Positions 17,424-25,830 of a stretch of 64,000 nucleotides of DNA are shown here, piece by piece. The notes below the pieces were generated by a model. The model did not search any database. It saw nothing but the letters and a program-made list of their open reading frames with translations, and was not told the origin of the DNA. Numbering within the stretch: position 1 is the stretch's first letter; each line of letters begins with the position of its first letter. The stretch comes from Mycobacterium gastri (GTDB taxonomy: Bacteria; Actinomycetota; Actinomycetes; Mycobacteriales; Mycobacteriaceae): NCBI RefSeq assembly GCF_002102175.1, contig NZ_LQOX01000055.1, forward strand, positions 62,001 through 126,000, read 5' to 3'. The position numbers and the translations under genes are program-made.

Positions 17424-18923
17424 CTATTGGCGTCGGAACAGGCGCCCGTGGTGGCTACAAAACCAGGCGATGTTGCCGTCCGGTCCGCGGACGAAGTTGG
17501 ATCGGCTCCCGGTGGGCTTGTTGTCGGGTCCGAGGTCGAGCCCGTAGTCGGGCCGGTAGAAGGCGAGGCCCAGTCTGGCATTATTTTGGCCATCCGGGTT
17601 GGCATCGCCGGCGCCCATGCATCCAGCGAGCTGGCCGTCCCTTGCCCAGAAGTCGATGACCGCTTGCTGGCGGCTGCCATCCTGGGACACTTGCTCGGCG
17701 ATGTACCGGCCCTCGTAGGGCGCCAGGTCGACGGCGCCAAGGTGTCGCGGTGCGGCAGGCAGGTTGGTGACCCCGACGAATCTGTGCAAAGCCCAGCCGC
17801 AGGCGAAAAGGTCGTTGATCATATGAAATCCGCCATCAGAGTTGGTGAGCACGGTCATGGCGAAGTTGCGATCGGGCACCATGACGAAACCAGAGCGTTG
17901 CCCCTTCCAGGTGCCGCCGTGCTCAACGATGGTCACATTCTCCGCGGAAGGCCGCAGCATCCAGGTCACGCCCATCCCGGTCAGCTCGACGAAAAGTGTT
18001 CCGCCCGCGCCCGGGTTCGAGCGCATTGCCTCCAGCGACTGTCGGCTCAGAATCTGCTCGCCGTTAGGCGCTCTGCCGTCGCCGAGGTGGAACTGTGCGT
18101 AGCGCAGCTGATCTCGCGCTGTGGACATCAACCCACCGGTGGGGTTGCAGCTGCGTGGGAATGCCCAAAAGTCGGTATCGACAATGGGTTTGCCGTCAAG
18201 CACCTTGTGTGGTGCCGCCACATTCAGACCGATAATTTGGTCGGAAAAGTAGCGGGTGTGAGCCAGCTGCAGGGGGTCAAGAACCAGCTTCTGCATCGCA
18301 GACTCGTAGGTTGTTCCGGCGACAAGCTCGATGATGCGGCCCGCCACCACAAGACCTGAATTGTTGTATGCGAACGCGGTTCCCGGAGGAGTCAGCTGCG
18401 GTAAACGTGTCATTGAGTTGACGTAGCGCGCCACCGCGTCATCGCCGCGCCCAAAGTCCTGCCCATTGCGACCATCCCAGCCTGCAGTGTGGTTGAGCAG
18501 TTGGCGCACGGTTACCGTGGCGCTGACCGACTCGTCGGCCACCGCGAAGTCGGGGATGTAGAGGCGCACAGGTGAATCCAGGTCCACCTTGCCCTGCTCG
18601 ACCAGCCGCATCATCGCTGTGCCTGTGAAAGTTTTTGTGGTGGAACCGATTCGGAAGACAGTGTCGCCGTCGACAGGCAACGGATGGTCGACATTGGTGA
18701 CCCCGTAGCCTTTGACGTATTCTTGGCCGCCGGCCCAGACGGCAACCGCGACGCCCGGAATCGCATAGTCCTTCATGCCCGCGTTGATCTTGGCATCGAG
18801 TTCGTCGAACGCTACGCCAAGGTCTGTGCAGCTAACAGTTTCAACCACTGCAGCGGCGCTTTCGTGCGGCGGTCGACCTAGCGCACGCACGCATTCGGTG
18901 ACAGCTGCACGACCATGGCGCAT
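17424..18923 (-). CDS. Serine hydrolase of the beta-lactamase/penicillin-binding (class C) family
   Basis: The 499-residue protein has the catalytic tetrad SxxK at S94-T-T-K97, the YxN motif at Y186-N-N188 and a later HGG motif (EHGGTWKGQ) in the place of KTG. This pattern fits beta-lactamase-like esterases and D-aminopeptidases such as mycobacterial LipD/LpqK relatives. The N-terminus has no obvious signal peptide, and the first about 30 residues (MRHGRAAVTECVRALGRPPH) are weakly supported; a start further in is possible. The C-terminal 100 residues form the usual extra domain of this family. The substrate is unknown. The antitoxin-like gene upstream ends nine bases before this frame. Confidence 0.85.
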   Translation of the reverse strand: MRHGRAAVTECVRALGRPPHESAAAVVETVSCTDLGVAFDELDAKINAGMKDYAIPGVAVAVWAGGQEYVKGYGVTNVDHPLPVDGDTVFRIGSTTKTFTGTAMMRLVEQGKVDLDSPVRLYIPDFAVADESVSATVTVRQLLNHTAGWDGRNGQDFGRGDDAVARYVNSMTRLPQLTPPGTAFAYNNSGLVVAGRIIELVAGTTYESAMQKLVLDPLQLAHTRYFSDQIIGLNVAAPHKVLDGKPIVDTDFWAFPRSCNPTGGLMSTARDQLRYAQFHLGDGRAPNGEQILSRQSLEAMRSNPGAGGTLFVELTGMGVTWMLRPSAENVTIVEHGGTWKGQRSGFVMVPDRNFAMTVLTNSDGGFHMINDLFACGWALHRFVGVTNLPAAPRHLGAVDLAPYEGRYIAEQVSQDGSRQQAVIDFWARDGQLAGCMGAGDANPDGQNNARLGLAFYRPDYGLDLGPDNKPTGSRSNFVRGPDGNIAWFCSHHGRLFRRQ

Positions 18924-18932
18924 CGCCGCCTG

Positions 18933-19184
18933 TCACATCAGGCCGTACCATCTGCGGATCTGCTCGCTGTTGTCGGCGTAGTCGGCGTCGTCTCGCACGA
19001 GCGCCTCGGCGATACCGAGTCGGCACCGCGCGCAGGCCTGCGTGGGGAACTCGAGATCATTGGCGGACATAGTGACCGCGGCGACCGGCCCGTGGCGGCT
19101 GATCTGAATGGCGTCGTGGGCGATATCCGCTTCGCCAACCAGCGCGGAAAGCTTGTCTTTGGCCTTCAGCGGTACCGTCCACAT
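18933..19184 (-). CDS. Phd/YefM (RelB-like) antitoxin homologue, no toxin adjacent
   Basis: The 83-residue product begins MWTVPLKAKDKLSALVGEAD and continues with the ISRHGPVAAVTMSANDLE motif, which is the dimerisation/DNA-binding fold of Phd/YefM antitoxins. The C-terminal tail (DDADYADNSEQIRRWYGLM) resembles the toxin-binding part of RelB-type proteins. A RelE/VapC partner would be expected downstream on the same strand, but the next gene is a serine hydrolase, and upstream are only relics. Either the toxin was lost or the protein works alone. TTG 19193 is an alternative start. Confidence 0.6.
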   Translation of the reverse strand: MWTVPLKAKDKLSALVGEADIAHDAIQISRHGPVAAVTMSANDLEFPTQACARCRLGIAEALVRDDADYADNSEQIRRWYGLM

Positions 19185-19194
19185 GACTATCAAA

Positions 19195-19372
19195 TATAGC
19201 TGGACTCACATAAACATCGCGAAGCTCCAGGAGTGGCGCGCTTCGGCTGGTTCTTCGTGATGACGCGCCGGGGCCCCAAGGGCCTGCTGGAGTGGATTCG
19301 GTTGCACCGCTTGGGGCATCGCGAGAGATTCGGCAAGCCCGACGCTGGAGGATCCTGATGACGTTCATCGAC
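19195..19372 (+). pseudogene. Possible 3' fragment of a glycosyltransferase-like gene
   Basis: In one rightward frame a basic tail reads ARFGWFFVMTRRGPKGLLEW, then IRLHRLGHRERFGKPDAGGS, and stops at 19357-19359 in a TGATG overlap with the next relic. Such tails are found at the ends of envelope glycosyltransferases, but no catalytic domain remains, so the identity is a guess from context. Confidence 0.35.
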
Positions 19373-19552
19373 GCGGCGGCTCGGTCGAAGACGTTTGCCC
19401 GCGTCTGTGATCTCGTCGCCGGATTCAGCAGCCACGAACTGTGGCCTGCACCTGGCCTGGCCGGACATCAAGCATTGCTACCGCCGCTCGGTGCTGGGAC
19501 TGTTCTGGCTCACCATCGCCACCGGCACCACCGGGTGGCGATGGGGGCTGCG
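19358..19552 (+). pseudogene. Relic of a polysaccharide ABC-2 exporter permease (Wzm/RfbD-like)
   Basis: The start MTFIDAAARSKTFARVCDLV ... SHELW runs in one frame, LHLAWPDIKHCYRRSVLGLF and WLTIATGTT in a second, and VAMG in a third. Joined, they give the N-terminal region of an O-antigen/galactan-type export permease: the conserved LAWxDIKxRYRRSVLGPFW segment just before the first membrane helix. At least two frameshifts are needed, and the gene is cut off at about 19550 by another relic. It shows that a glycan-export operon once lay here, in keeping with the nearby glycosyltransferase fusions. Confidence 0.65.
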
Positions 19553-19800
19553 GGGCCAGCTTCACCGTGACCCGGCTGAACGAGCCGATGCGTCCGTAGT
19601 CGTTGAAGGCCAGCTCCCGGACTTGAAGTGCTCGGTGACGCGACGGAAGACGCCCACAATCACCGGCTCGGACAGAAACGCGAACAAGCCGTCGCCGAGG
19701 ACCCAGGCCGCTGGCTGTCCAGCGCTCGCGCGTACTGAGTGAGCGACGCGGTCTGCCCAGCGACGAGAGGTCGCTGACGTCAATACCGGGGGTGGAGGCC
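19552..19800 (-). pseudogene. Relic of a SAM-dependent O-methyltransferase
   Basis: On the minus strand IDVSDLSSLG, then ADRVAHSVRASAGQPAAWVL and GDGLFAFLSEPVIVGVFRRV, and finally ELAFNDYGRIGSFSRVTVKL can be read in three different frames. The pattern (VLGEGLxxYLxPxxVxxLLRRLT...GELVFDDYG) belongs to LCM-type methyltransferases. The SAM-binding half is absent. It is head-to-head with the permease relic, so the junction near 19550 is probably a deletion scar. Confidence 0.55.
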
Positions 19801-19911
19801 ATAATTCGAACGGACGCGGATTGCGGCAGGGTATTCCGCGCCTGATAATCGCGGACGTACGCTCACCGGTGTGATGTGGGCAGTGCTGATCTGGCGCCAA
19901 GGAGAACGGAA

Positions 19912-21756
19912 ATGACCATAACCGAGCGCCCGACCACCCTGTGCGAGGCATTCCAGCGCACCGCGGTGATCGATCCGGACGCGGTGGCACTGCGGACGCC
20001 GGGCGCCACCCAGACGTTGACCTGGCGCGAGTACGCTGCGCAGGTGCGACGGGCTGCGGCCGGCCTTGCGGGTCTGGGGGTTGGGCGCGGCGACACGGTT
20101 TCGCTGATGATGGCCAACCGCATCGAGTTCTATCCGCTGGAGGTGGGCGCCCAACACCTTGGCACCACGTCCTTTTCGGTGTACAACACGCTGCCTGCCG
20201 AGCAGCTGACGTACGTGTTCGGCAACGCCGGCACCAAGGTGGTGCTCTGCGAGGAGCAATACGTCGACCGCATCCGTGCCAGCGGTGCCCCCATCGACCA
20301 CATCGTCTGCATTGACGGTTCGCCGGAAGGCACCATCTCGGTCGCCGAGCTCTATGCGGCCGCGCCCGCTGATTTCGACTTCGAGGCGGCGTGGCGCGCA
20401 GTGCAACCCGACGACGTCGTCACCCTCATCTACACATCCGGAACCACCGGAAACCCCAAAGGTGTGGAGATGACGCACACCAACCTGCTGTTCGAGGGTT
20501 ACGCCATCGACGAGGTGCTCGGAATCGAGTTCGGTGACCGGGTCACGTCGTTTCTGCCGTCGGCGCATATCGCCGACCGGATGACCGCGCTGTACCTCCA
20601 GGAGATGTTCGGCACCCAGGTCACGGTGGTCTCCGACGGTCGCGCTATCGCGGCGGCGTTGCCCGACGTGCGGCCGACCGTGTGGGGCGCGGTGCCCCGG
20701 GTGTGGGAAAAGCTCAAGGCCGGAATCGAATTCACGGTCAGCCACGAGACCGACGAGGTGAAGCGGCAGGCACTGCAGTGGGCGATGTCGGTGGCCGCCA
20801 AACGCGCCGAAGCAGTGCTTGCCGGTATGCCGATTCCCGATGAGCTGGCCGCCGAATGGGCCAAGGCCGACGAGCTGGTGTTGTCGAAGCTTCGTGAGCG
20901 GCTCGGCTTCGGGGAGCTTCGGTGGGCGATCTCGGGAGCCGCGCCGATACCCAAGGAGACGCTGGGTTTCTTCGCCGGCATCGGCATCCCGATCGCCGAG
21001 ATTTGGGGAATGTCCGAGCTGAGCTGCGCGGCCACCGCGTGTCACCCCCGCGACGCTCGGCTTGGCAGCGTCGGCAAGCTGCTGCCCGGGCTGGAAGGCA
21101 GGATCGCCGAGGACGGGGAATATCTGGTCCGCGGCCCGCTGGTGATGAAGGGTTACCGCAAGGAGCCGGAGAAGACCGCGGCGGCCATCGATGCCGATGG
21201 TTGGCTGCACACCGGCGACATTTTCGACGTCGACGAGCACGGCTACCTGCGGGTGGTCGACCGGAAGAAGGAGTTGATCATCAATGCGGCCGGAAAGAAC
21301 ATGTCGCCGGCCAACATTGAGAACACCATTCTGGCCGCCTGCCCGATGATCGGCGTGATGATGGCGATCGGCGACGGGCGCCCTTACAACTCCGCGCTGC
21401 TGGTTTTCGACGCCGATTCGGTCGGTCCGTACGCCGCCCAGCACGGGCTGGCCGACGCCTCGCCCGCGGCCCTGGCCGCCGACCCCGAAGTGATCGCCCG
21501 GATCGCGGCCGGCGTGGCCGAGGGCAACGCCAAACTTTCCCGCGTCGAGCAGATCAAGCGGTTCCGGGTACTGCCTACCTTGTGGGAGCCCGGCGGGGAC
21601 GAGATCACGCTGACCATGAAGCTCAAGCGCCGCCCGATTCTCGTCAAGTACACCGCCGAGATCGAGGAACTCTACGCGGCTAAGCCGGGACCCGACGTCC
21701 ACGAACCCGCCGTCGCGGCGACCGCGCAACCGGCAGCACTGGGGGAGCGGCGGTGA
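19912..21756 (+). CDS. fadD11: Long-chain fatty-acid--CoA/AMP ligase FadD11
   Basis: The 614-residue ANL-superfamily enzyme activates fatty acids with ATP. Visible motifs are LIYTSGTTGNPKGVEMTH (ATP-binding loop), WGMSELSCAAT, then DGWLHTGDIFDVDEHGYLRV and the hinge region DRKKELIINAAGKNMSPANI. The ATG at 19912 follows AAGGAGA by six bases. The stop overlaps the plsB1 start by four bases, so the two are translationally coupled and may feed acyl groups into glycerolipid synthesis. In H37Rv the gene is annotated as two pieces (fadD11.1 and fadD11); here the frame is intact. Start and termination of the fold look complete. Confidence 0.95.
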   Translation: MTITERPTTLCEAFQRTAVIDPDAVALRTPGATQTLTWREYAAQVRRAAAGLAGLGVGRGDTVSLMMANRIEFYPLEVGAQHLGTTSFSVYNTLPAEQLTYVFGNAGTKVVLCEEQYVDRIRASGAPIDHIVCIDGSPEGTISVAELYAAAPADFDFEAAWRAVQPDDVVTLIYTSGTTGNPKGVEMTHTNLLFEGYAIDEVLGIEFGDRVTSFLPSAHIADRMTALYLQEMFGTQVTVVSDGRAIAAALPDVRPTVWGAVPRVWEKLKAGIEFTVSHETDEVKRQALQWAMSVAAKRAEAVLAGMPIPDELAAEWAKADELVLSKLRERLGFGELRWAISGAAPIPKETLGFFAGIGIPIAEIWGMSELSCAATACHPRDARLGSVGKLLPGLEGRIAEDGEYLVRGPLVMKGYRKEPEKTAAAIDADGWLHTGDIFDVDEHGYLRVVDRKKELIINAAGKNMSPANIENTILAACPMIGVMMAIGDGRPYNSALLVFDADSVGPYAAQHGLADASPAALAADPEVIARIAAGVAEGNAKLSRVEQIKRFRVLPTLWEPGGDEITLTMKLKRRPILVKYTAEIEELYAAKPGPDVHEPAVAATAQPAALGERR

Positions 21757-23636
21757 CGGCACGCGAAGTCGGTCGGGTTGCGGTGCGAAAGCTGTTGCAG
21801 CGCACCGGAATTGTCGACGAATCGATCACGCCGTTGTCGACCGACCCGGCCGAGGTCGTCCAGTTGCTGGGCACTCCGTGGTATGACGAACGGCTGGCTC
21901 AGCTGGCCAACGAACTCGGACGTGATCCGGACAGCGTGCGCGCCGAGGCCGCGGGCTACCTACGGGAGATGGCGGCCTCGCTCGACGAGCGGGCCGTGGA
22001 GGCGTGGCGCGGTTTCAGCCGCTGGCTCATGCGGGCCTACGACGTGCTGGTCGACGAGGACCAGATCGCCGCGCTGCGCAAGCTGGATCGGCGAGCGACC
22101 CTGGCGTTCGCGTTCTCGCATCGCTCGTACTTGGACGGCTTACTGCTACCCGAGGTGATCCTGGCCAATCGGCTGTCGCCGGCGCTGACCTTCGGCGGCG
22201 CGAACTTGAACTTCTTCCCGATGGGTGCGTGGGCCAAGCGCACCGGCGCCATCTTCATCCGGCGCCAGACCAAAGACATTCCCGTTTACCGGTTCGTACT
22301 GCGCGCCTACGCCGCGCAGCTGGTGCAAAACCATGCCAACCTGACCTGGTCCATCGAAGGAGGCCGGACCCGGACCGGCAAACTACGCCCTCCGGTGTTC
22401 GGGATCTTGCGCTACATCGCCGATGCCGTCGACGAGATCGACGGTCCGGAGGTGTATTTGGTGCCGACATCCATCGTGTACGACCAGCTGCACGAGGTGG
22501 AGGCCATGACCACCGAGGCCTACGGCGCGGTGAAACCGCCGGAAGACCTGCGCTTCCTGATCCGGCTCGCGCGCCAGCAGGGTGAACGGCTCGGCCGTGC
22601 CTACCTGGACTTCGGCGAACCGCTGCCGCTGCGCAAACGCCTCGAGGAGTTGCGGGCCGACGACTCGGGGACCGGGACCGAGATCGAACGCATTGCCCTC
22701 GACGTGGAGCACCGCATCAACCGTGCCACGCCGGTCACGCCCACCGCGGTCGTTAGTCTGGCGCTGCTGGGTGCCGACCGCTCGCTGTCCATCAGCGAGG
22801 TGCTGGCCACGGTGCAACCTCTGGCCAGCTACATCGCCGCGCGCCACTGGTCGGTGGCCGGCGCGGCGGACCTGACGAACCGCTCCACGATCCGATGGGC
22901 CCTGCACCAAATGGTGGCGTCGGGGGTGGTTCGCGTCTACGAGGCCGGCACCGAAGCGGTTTGGGGCGTCGGCGAGGACCAGCACCTCGTCGCCGCGTTC
23001 TATCGCAACACCGCAATCCACATCTTTGTCGACCGTGCCATCGCGGAGATGGCATTGTTGGCGGCCGCGGAGATCTCCGAACATTCCGCGAACGGTTCGG
23101 TGTTACCGGCTACCGTGCGCGACGAGGCGCTGCGGCTTCGCGAGCTGCTGAAGTTCGAGTTCCTCTTCTCGGCGCGGGCGCAGTTCGAGAAGGACCTCGC
23201 CGATGAAGTACGGCTGATCGGGCCGGTGGAAGACACCACCAAGGCAGCCACCGCGGAGCAGGTGCGGCGGCTGCTGGAGTCGGCCGATCTGCTGCTGGCG
23301 CATCTGGTGTTGCGGCCGTTCCTGGACGCCTACCACATCGTCGCCGACCGGCTGGCTGCCTGCGCAGACGATGCGTTCGACGAGCAGGCGTTTCTTGACG
23401 AGTGCCTGCAGGTGGGCAAGCAGTGGGAACTACAGCGCAGAATCGCCAACGCCGAGTCGAGGTCGATGGAGCTTTTCAAGACCGCACTTCGACTGGCTCG
23501 CCATCGCGAACTCGTGGATGGAGCCGACGACTCCGACAACGAGAACATTGCCCGGCGCCGCCACCAATTCGCAGACGAGATTGCGACGGCAATAAAAAGG
23601 GTGAACACGATCGCCGAGTTGGCCAGAACGCGGTGA
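21753..23636 (+). CDS. plsB1: Glycerol-3-phosphate O-acyltransferase PlsB1
   Basis: The 627-residue protein catalyses the first acylation of glycerol 3-phosphate. The acyltransferase block I HRSYLDG (HX4D) and the following blocks (GGANLNFFPMG, FIRRQTKDIP, SIEGGRTRTGKLRPP, LVPTSIVYD) are all present in order. The C-terminal half is alpha-helical and typical of the PlsB family. Translation starts at GTG 21753 inside the fadD11 stop (GTGA overlap). In M. tuberculosis frdABCD and mmpL6 follow; here a 76-codon membrane gene comes next on the opposite strand. Confidence 0.95.
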   Translation: MTAREVGRVAVRKLLQRTGIVDESITPLSTDPAEVVQLLGTPWYDERLAQLANELGRDPDSVRAEAAGYLREMAASLDERAVEAWRGFSRWLMRAYDVLVDEDQIAALRKLDRRATLAFAFSHRSYLDGLLLPEVILANRLSPALTFGGANLNFFPMGAWAKRTGAIFIRRQTKDIPVYRFVLRAYAAQLVQNHANLTWSIEGGRTRTGKLRPPVFGILRYIADAVDEIDGPEVYLVPTSIVYDQLHEVEAMTTEAYGAVKPPEDLRFLIRLARQQGERLGRAYLDFGEPLPLRKRLEELRADDSGTGTEIERIALDVEHRINRATPVTPTAVVSLALLGADRSLSISEVLATVQPLASYIAARHWSVAGAADLTNRSTIRWALHQMVASGVVRVYEAGTEAVWGVGEDQHLVAAFYRNTAIHIFVDRAIAEMALLAAAEISEHSANGSVLPATVRDEALRLRELLKFEFLFSARAQFEKDLADEVRLIGPVEDTTKAATAEQVRRLLESADLLLAHLVLRPFLDAYHIVADRLAACADDAFDEQAFLDECLQVGKQWELQRRIANAESRSMELFKTALRLARHRELVDGADDSDNENIARRRHQFADEIATAIKRVNTIAELARTR

Positions 23637-23642
23637 ACCGCG
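23629..23642. terminator. Small hairpin at the plsB1 stop
   Basis: CGCGGT/ACCGCG (23629-23642) is a perfect inverted repeat around the plsB1 stop codon, only two bases before the convergent stop at 23644. The loop is very short, so a terminator role for both directions is possible but weak. Confidence 0.3.
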
Positions 23643-23643
23643 G

Positions 23644-23874
23644 TTAGCGCTGGGCCGGCGTCAGCACTTTCAACACCAGTCCGACCACGATTCCGACGGC
23701 GGTGGCGCCCAGCACCGACGCGGCTGCGCTGGTGGTCAGCACCCCGAGAACTACCAGGGCGGCGAACCCGGCGATCACGGCGAACAACTTGTGCCGCGGC
23801 CAGGGCACACCCGCGATCAGTACATCCGCATTATTCGGTGCGGCGAACGAGCGCAATCGTTCGGCTGTGGTCAT
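23644..23874 (-). CDS. Small membrane protein, 76 residues
   Basis: The product starts MTTAERLRSFAAPNNADVLI and has two predicted membrane helices (about residues 30-47 and 49-72, alanine-valine-leucine rich) with a short basic tail. I do not recognise a family. It is convergent with plsB1 and divergent from the F420-type gene at 23975. It sits where H37Rv carries frdABCD-Rv1556-mmpL6. Coding is supported by a start after a plausible spacer, hydrophobic segmentation and its fit between neighbours. Confidence 0.65.
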   Translation of the reverse strand: MTTAERLRSFAAPNNADVLIAGVPWPRHKLFAVIAGFAALVVLGVLTTSAAASVLGATAVGIVVGLVLKVLTPAQR

Positions 23875-23974
23875 AAATTCAGAATACCCATCACTTTGAT
23901 TTCGATTAACCGAAGTTTTGGCCAGACGGCGGCGGTGTCGGCAGCCTGAAGCATGCCTCTCTAGAGTGGTGGTC
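23875..23974. promoter_or_regulatory. 100-bp divergent promoter region, AT-rich
   Basis: The region between the two divergent genes is AT-rich for this genome (ataaattcagaa and tttgatttcgattaa). No clear -10/-35 pair could be assigned. Confidence 0.35.
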
Positions 23975-24412
23975 ATGCCGTTAGATGGTGAATACGCGCC
24001 CAGCCCGCTCGACTGGTCGCGCGAACAGGCCGACAAGTACTCGGAATCAGGCGGGACCGAAGGCACAGAGCTGAAGGGCAAACCGGTCGTGCTGCTGACC
24101 ACCGTCGGGGCCAAAACCGGCAAACTCCGCAAGACGCCGCTGATGCGCGTGGAGCATGACGGCGAGTACGCAATCGTCGCCTCGTTGGGCGGTGCCCCGC
24201 AGCACCCGGTGTGGTACCACAACGTCAAGAAGAACCCGCGGGTCGAGCTTCGGGACGGCACCGTCACGCGTGACTACGAGGCCCGTGAGGTATTCGGCGA
24301 CCAGAAGGCCACCTGGTGGGACAGGGCCGTGCAGGCCTGGCCGGACTACGCCGAATATCAGAAAAAGACCGACCGCCAGATCCCGGTGTTCGTGCTGACG
24401 CCGGTGAGCTGA
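23975..24412 (+). CDS. Deazaflavin (F420)-dependent nitroreductase family protein (Rv1558-like)
   Basis: The 145-residue protein is a split-beta-barrel of the Ddn/FDOR-A group. Typical features are a short N-terminal segment, then [20 protein letters not shown] (F420 phosphate-binding GAKTGKxR motif), the [19 protein letters not shown] strand and the NPRVELRDG segment. These enzymes reduce small molecules with F420H2; Ddn itself activates bicyclic nitroimidazoles, but Rv1558 has no settled physiological substrate. ATG 23975 gives the family length. ilvA follows after 33 bp. Confidence 0.93.
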   Translation: MPLDGEYAPSPLDWSREQADKYSESGGTEGTELKGKPVVLLTTVGAKTGKLRKTPLMRVEHDGEYAIVASLGGAPQHPVWYHNVKKNPRVELRDGTVTRDYEAREVFGDQKATWWDRAVQAWPDYAEYQKKTDRQIPVFVLTPVS

Positions 24413-24445
24413 GTTGATCGGCGGGTGGCATGGCACCATTGATCG

Positions 24446-25738
24446 GTGTCCGCTGAACTGAGCCAGAGCCCGAGCAGCTCACCGCTGCTGTCCGCGGCTG
24501 ACATCGACAGTGCGGCGAAGCGGATTGCCCCGGTCATCACACCGACGCCGTTGCAGCGCAGTGACCGATTGTCGGCGATCACCGGTGCGACGGTCTATCT
24601 GAAACGCGAAGACCTGCAGGTGGTGCGCTCCTATAAGCTGCGCGGGGCCTACAACCTGCTGGTGCAACTGACCGATGAGGAGCTGGCCGCCGGTGTGGTG
24701 TGCTGCTCGGCCGGTAACCATGCGCAGGGCTTCGCTTTCGCCTGCCGGTCACTGGGGGTGCGCGGCCGCGTCTACGTCCCGGCGAAGACACCCAAACAAA
24801 AGCGAGACCGGATCCGCTATCACGGCGGGGAGTTCATCGAGTTGATCGTGGGTGGGGCGACCTATGACTTGGCCGCCGCAGCGGCGCTGGAAGACGTTCG
24901 CCGCACCGGCGCCACGCTGGTACACCCGTACGACGACCTGCGCACCATCGCCGGGCAGGGCACCATCGCCGTCGAAATCCTCGCCGAACTCGGCCCGATC
25001 GTCGAAGAGCCCGACCTGGTGGTGGTGCCGGTCGGTGGGGGTGGCTGCATCGCCGGGATTACCACTTATCTGGCCGAGCGGACGTCGGCCACCGCGGTGC
25101 TGGGTGTCGAGCCGGCCGGGGCCGCCGCGATGATGGCCGCGCTGGCCGCGGGCGAGCCGGTGACGCTGGAACACGTGGACCAATTCGTCGACGGTGCGGC
25201 GGTCAGCCGGGCCGGAACCCTGACGTATACGGCGCTGGCAGCCGCCGGGGACATGGTGTCGATCACCACCGTCGACGAGGGCGCGGTCTGTACCGCGATG
25301 CTCGATCTGTATCAGAACGAGGGCATCATCGCTGAACCGGCGGGCGCCCTGTCGGTTGCCGGCTTGCTGGAAGCCGACATCGAGCCCGGGTCCACCGTGG
25401 TGTGCCTGATCTCGGGTGGCAACAACGACGTGTCGCGCTATGGCGAGGTGCTGGAGCGTTCGTTGGTGCACCTGGGCCTCAAGCACTATTTCCTGGTGGA
25501 CTTCCCGCAGGAGCCCGGTGCGCTGCGCCGGTTCCTCGACGGGGTGCTCGGTCCCACCGACGACATCACCTTGTTCGAGTACGTCAAGCGCAACAACCGC
25601 GAGACCGGCGAAGCGCTGGTGGGTATCGAGCTCGGATCCGCCGCGGACTTGGACGGACTGTTGGCCCGGATGCGGGCCACCCAACTGCACATCGAGGCCC
25701 TCGAGCCGGGTTCGCCGGCCTACCGCTACCTGCTGTAA
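24446..25738 (+). CDS. ilvA: Threonine ammonia-lyase (threonine deaminase)
   Basis: The 430-residue PLP enzyme converts threonine to 2-oxobutanoate, the first step of isoleucine synthesis. The PLP lysine lies in SYKLRGAYN, and the glycine loop is VPVGGGG. A C-terminal ACT-like regulatory domain (about residues 335-420, YFLVDFPQEPGALRRFLDG) is present, so feedback control by isoleucine is likely. Start is GTG 24446; the N-terminal tail of about 15 residues before LSAADIDSAAKRI is weakly conserved, and a later start is possible. The order Rv1558-ilvA matches M. tuberculosis. Confidence 0.95.
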   Translation: MSAELSQSPSSSPLLSAADIDSAAKRIAPVITPTPLQRSDRLSAITGATVYLKREDLQVVRSYKLRGAYNLLVQLTDEELAAGVVCCSAGNHAQGFAFACRSLGVRGRVYVPAKTPKQKRDRIRYHGGEFIELIVGGATYDLAAAAALEDVRRTGATLVHPYDDLRTIAGQGTIAVEILAELGPIVEEPDLVVVPVGGGGCIAGITTYLAERTSATAVLGVEPAGAAAMMAALAAGEPVTLEHVDQFVDGAAVSRAGTLTYTALAAAGDMVSITTVDEGAVCTAMLDLYQNEGIIAEPAGALSVAGLLEADIEPGSTVVCLISGGNNDVSRYGEVLERSLVHLGLKHYFLVDFPQEPGALRRFLDGVLGPTDDITLFEYVKRNNRETGEALVGIELGSAADLDGLLARMRATQLHIEALEPGSPAYRYLL

Positions 25739-25830
25739 CCGGTCGCTCACATCGGCCCGGGCCGATGGATTGATAACGTGGTCGACGCCCGGACCGCCGT
25801 CGCGTTCCCGTTCCGAGTTGGGTTCGAAAC

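Noticed and set aside
19780..21762. Antisense open frame of 660 codons opposite fadD11
   Set aside because: Composition is rich in His, Arg, Gly and Asp without any domain pattern; it is the shadow of fadD11.
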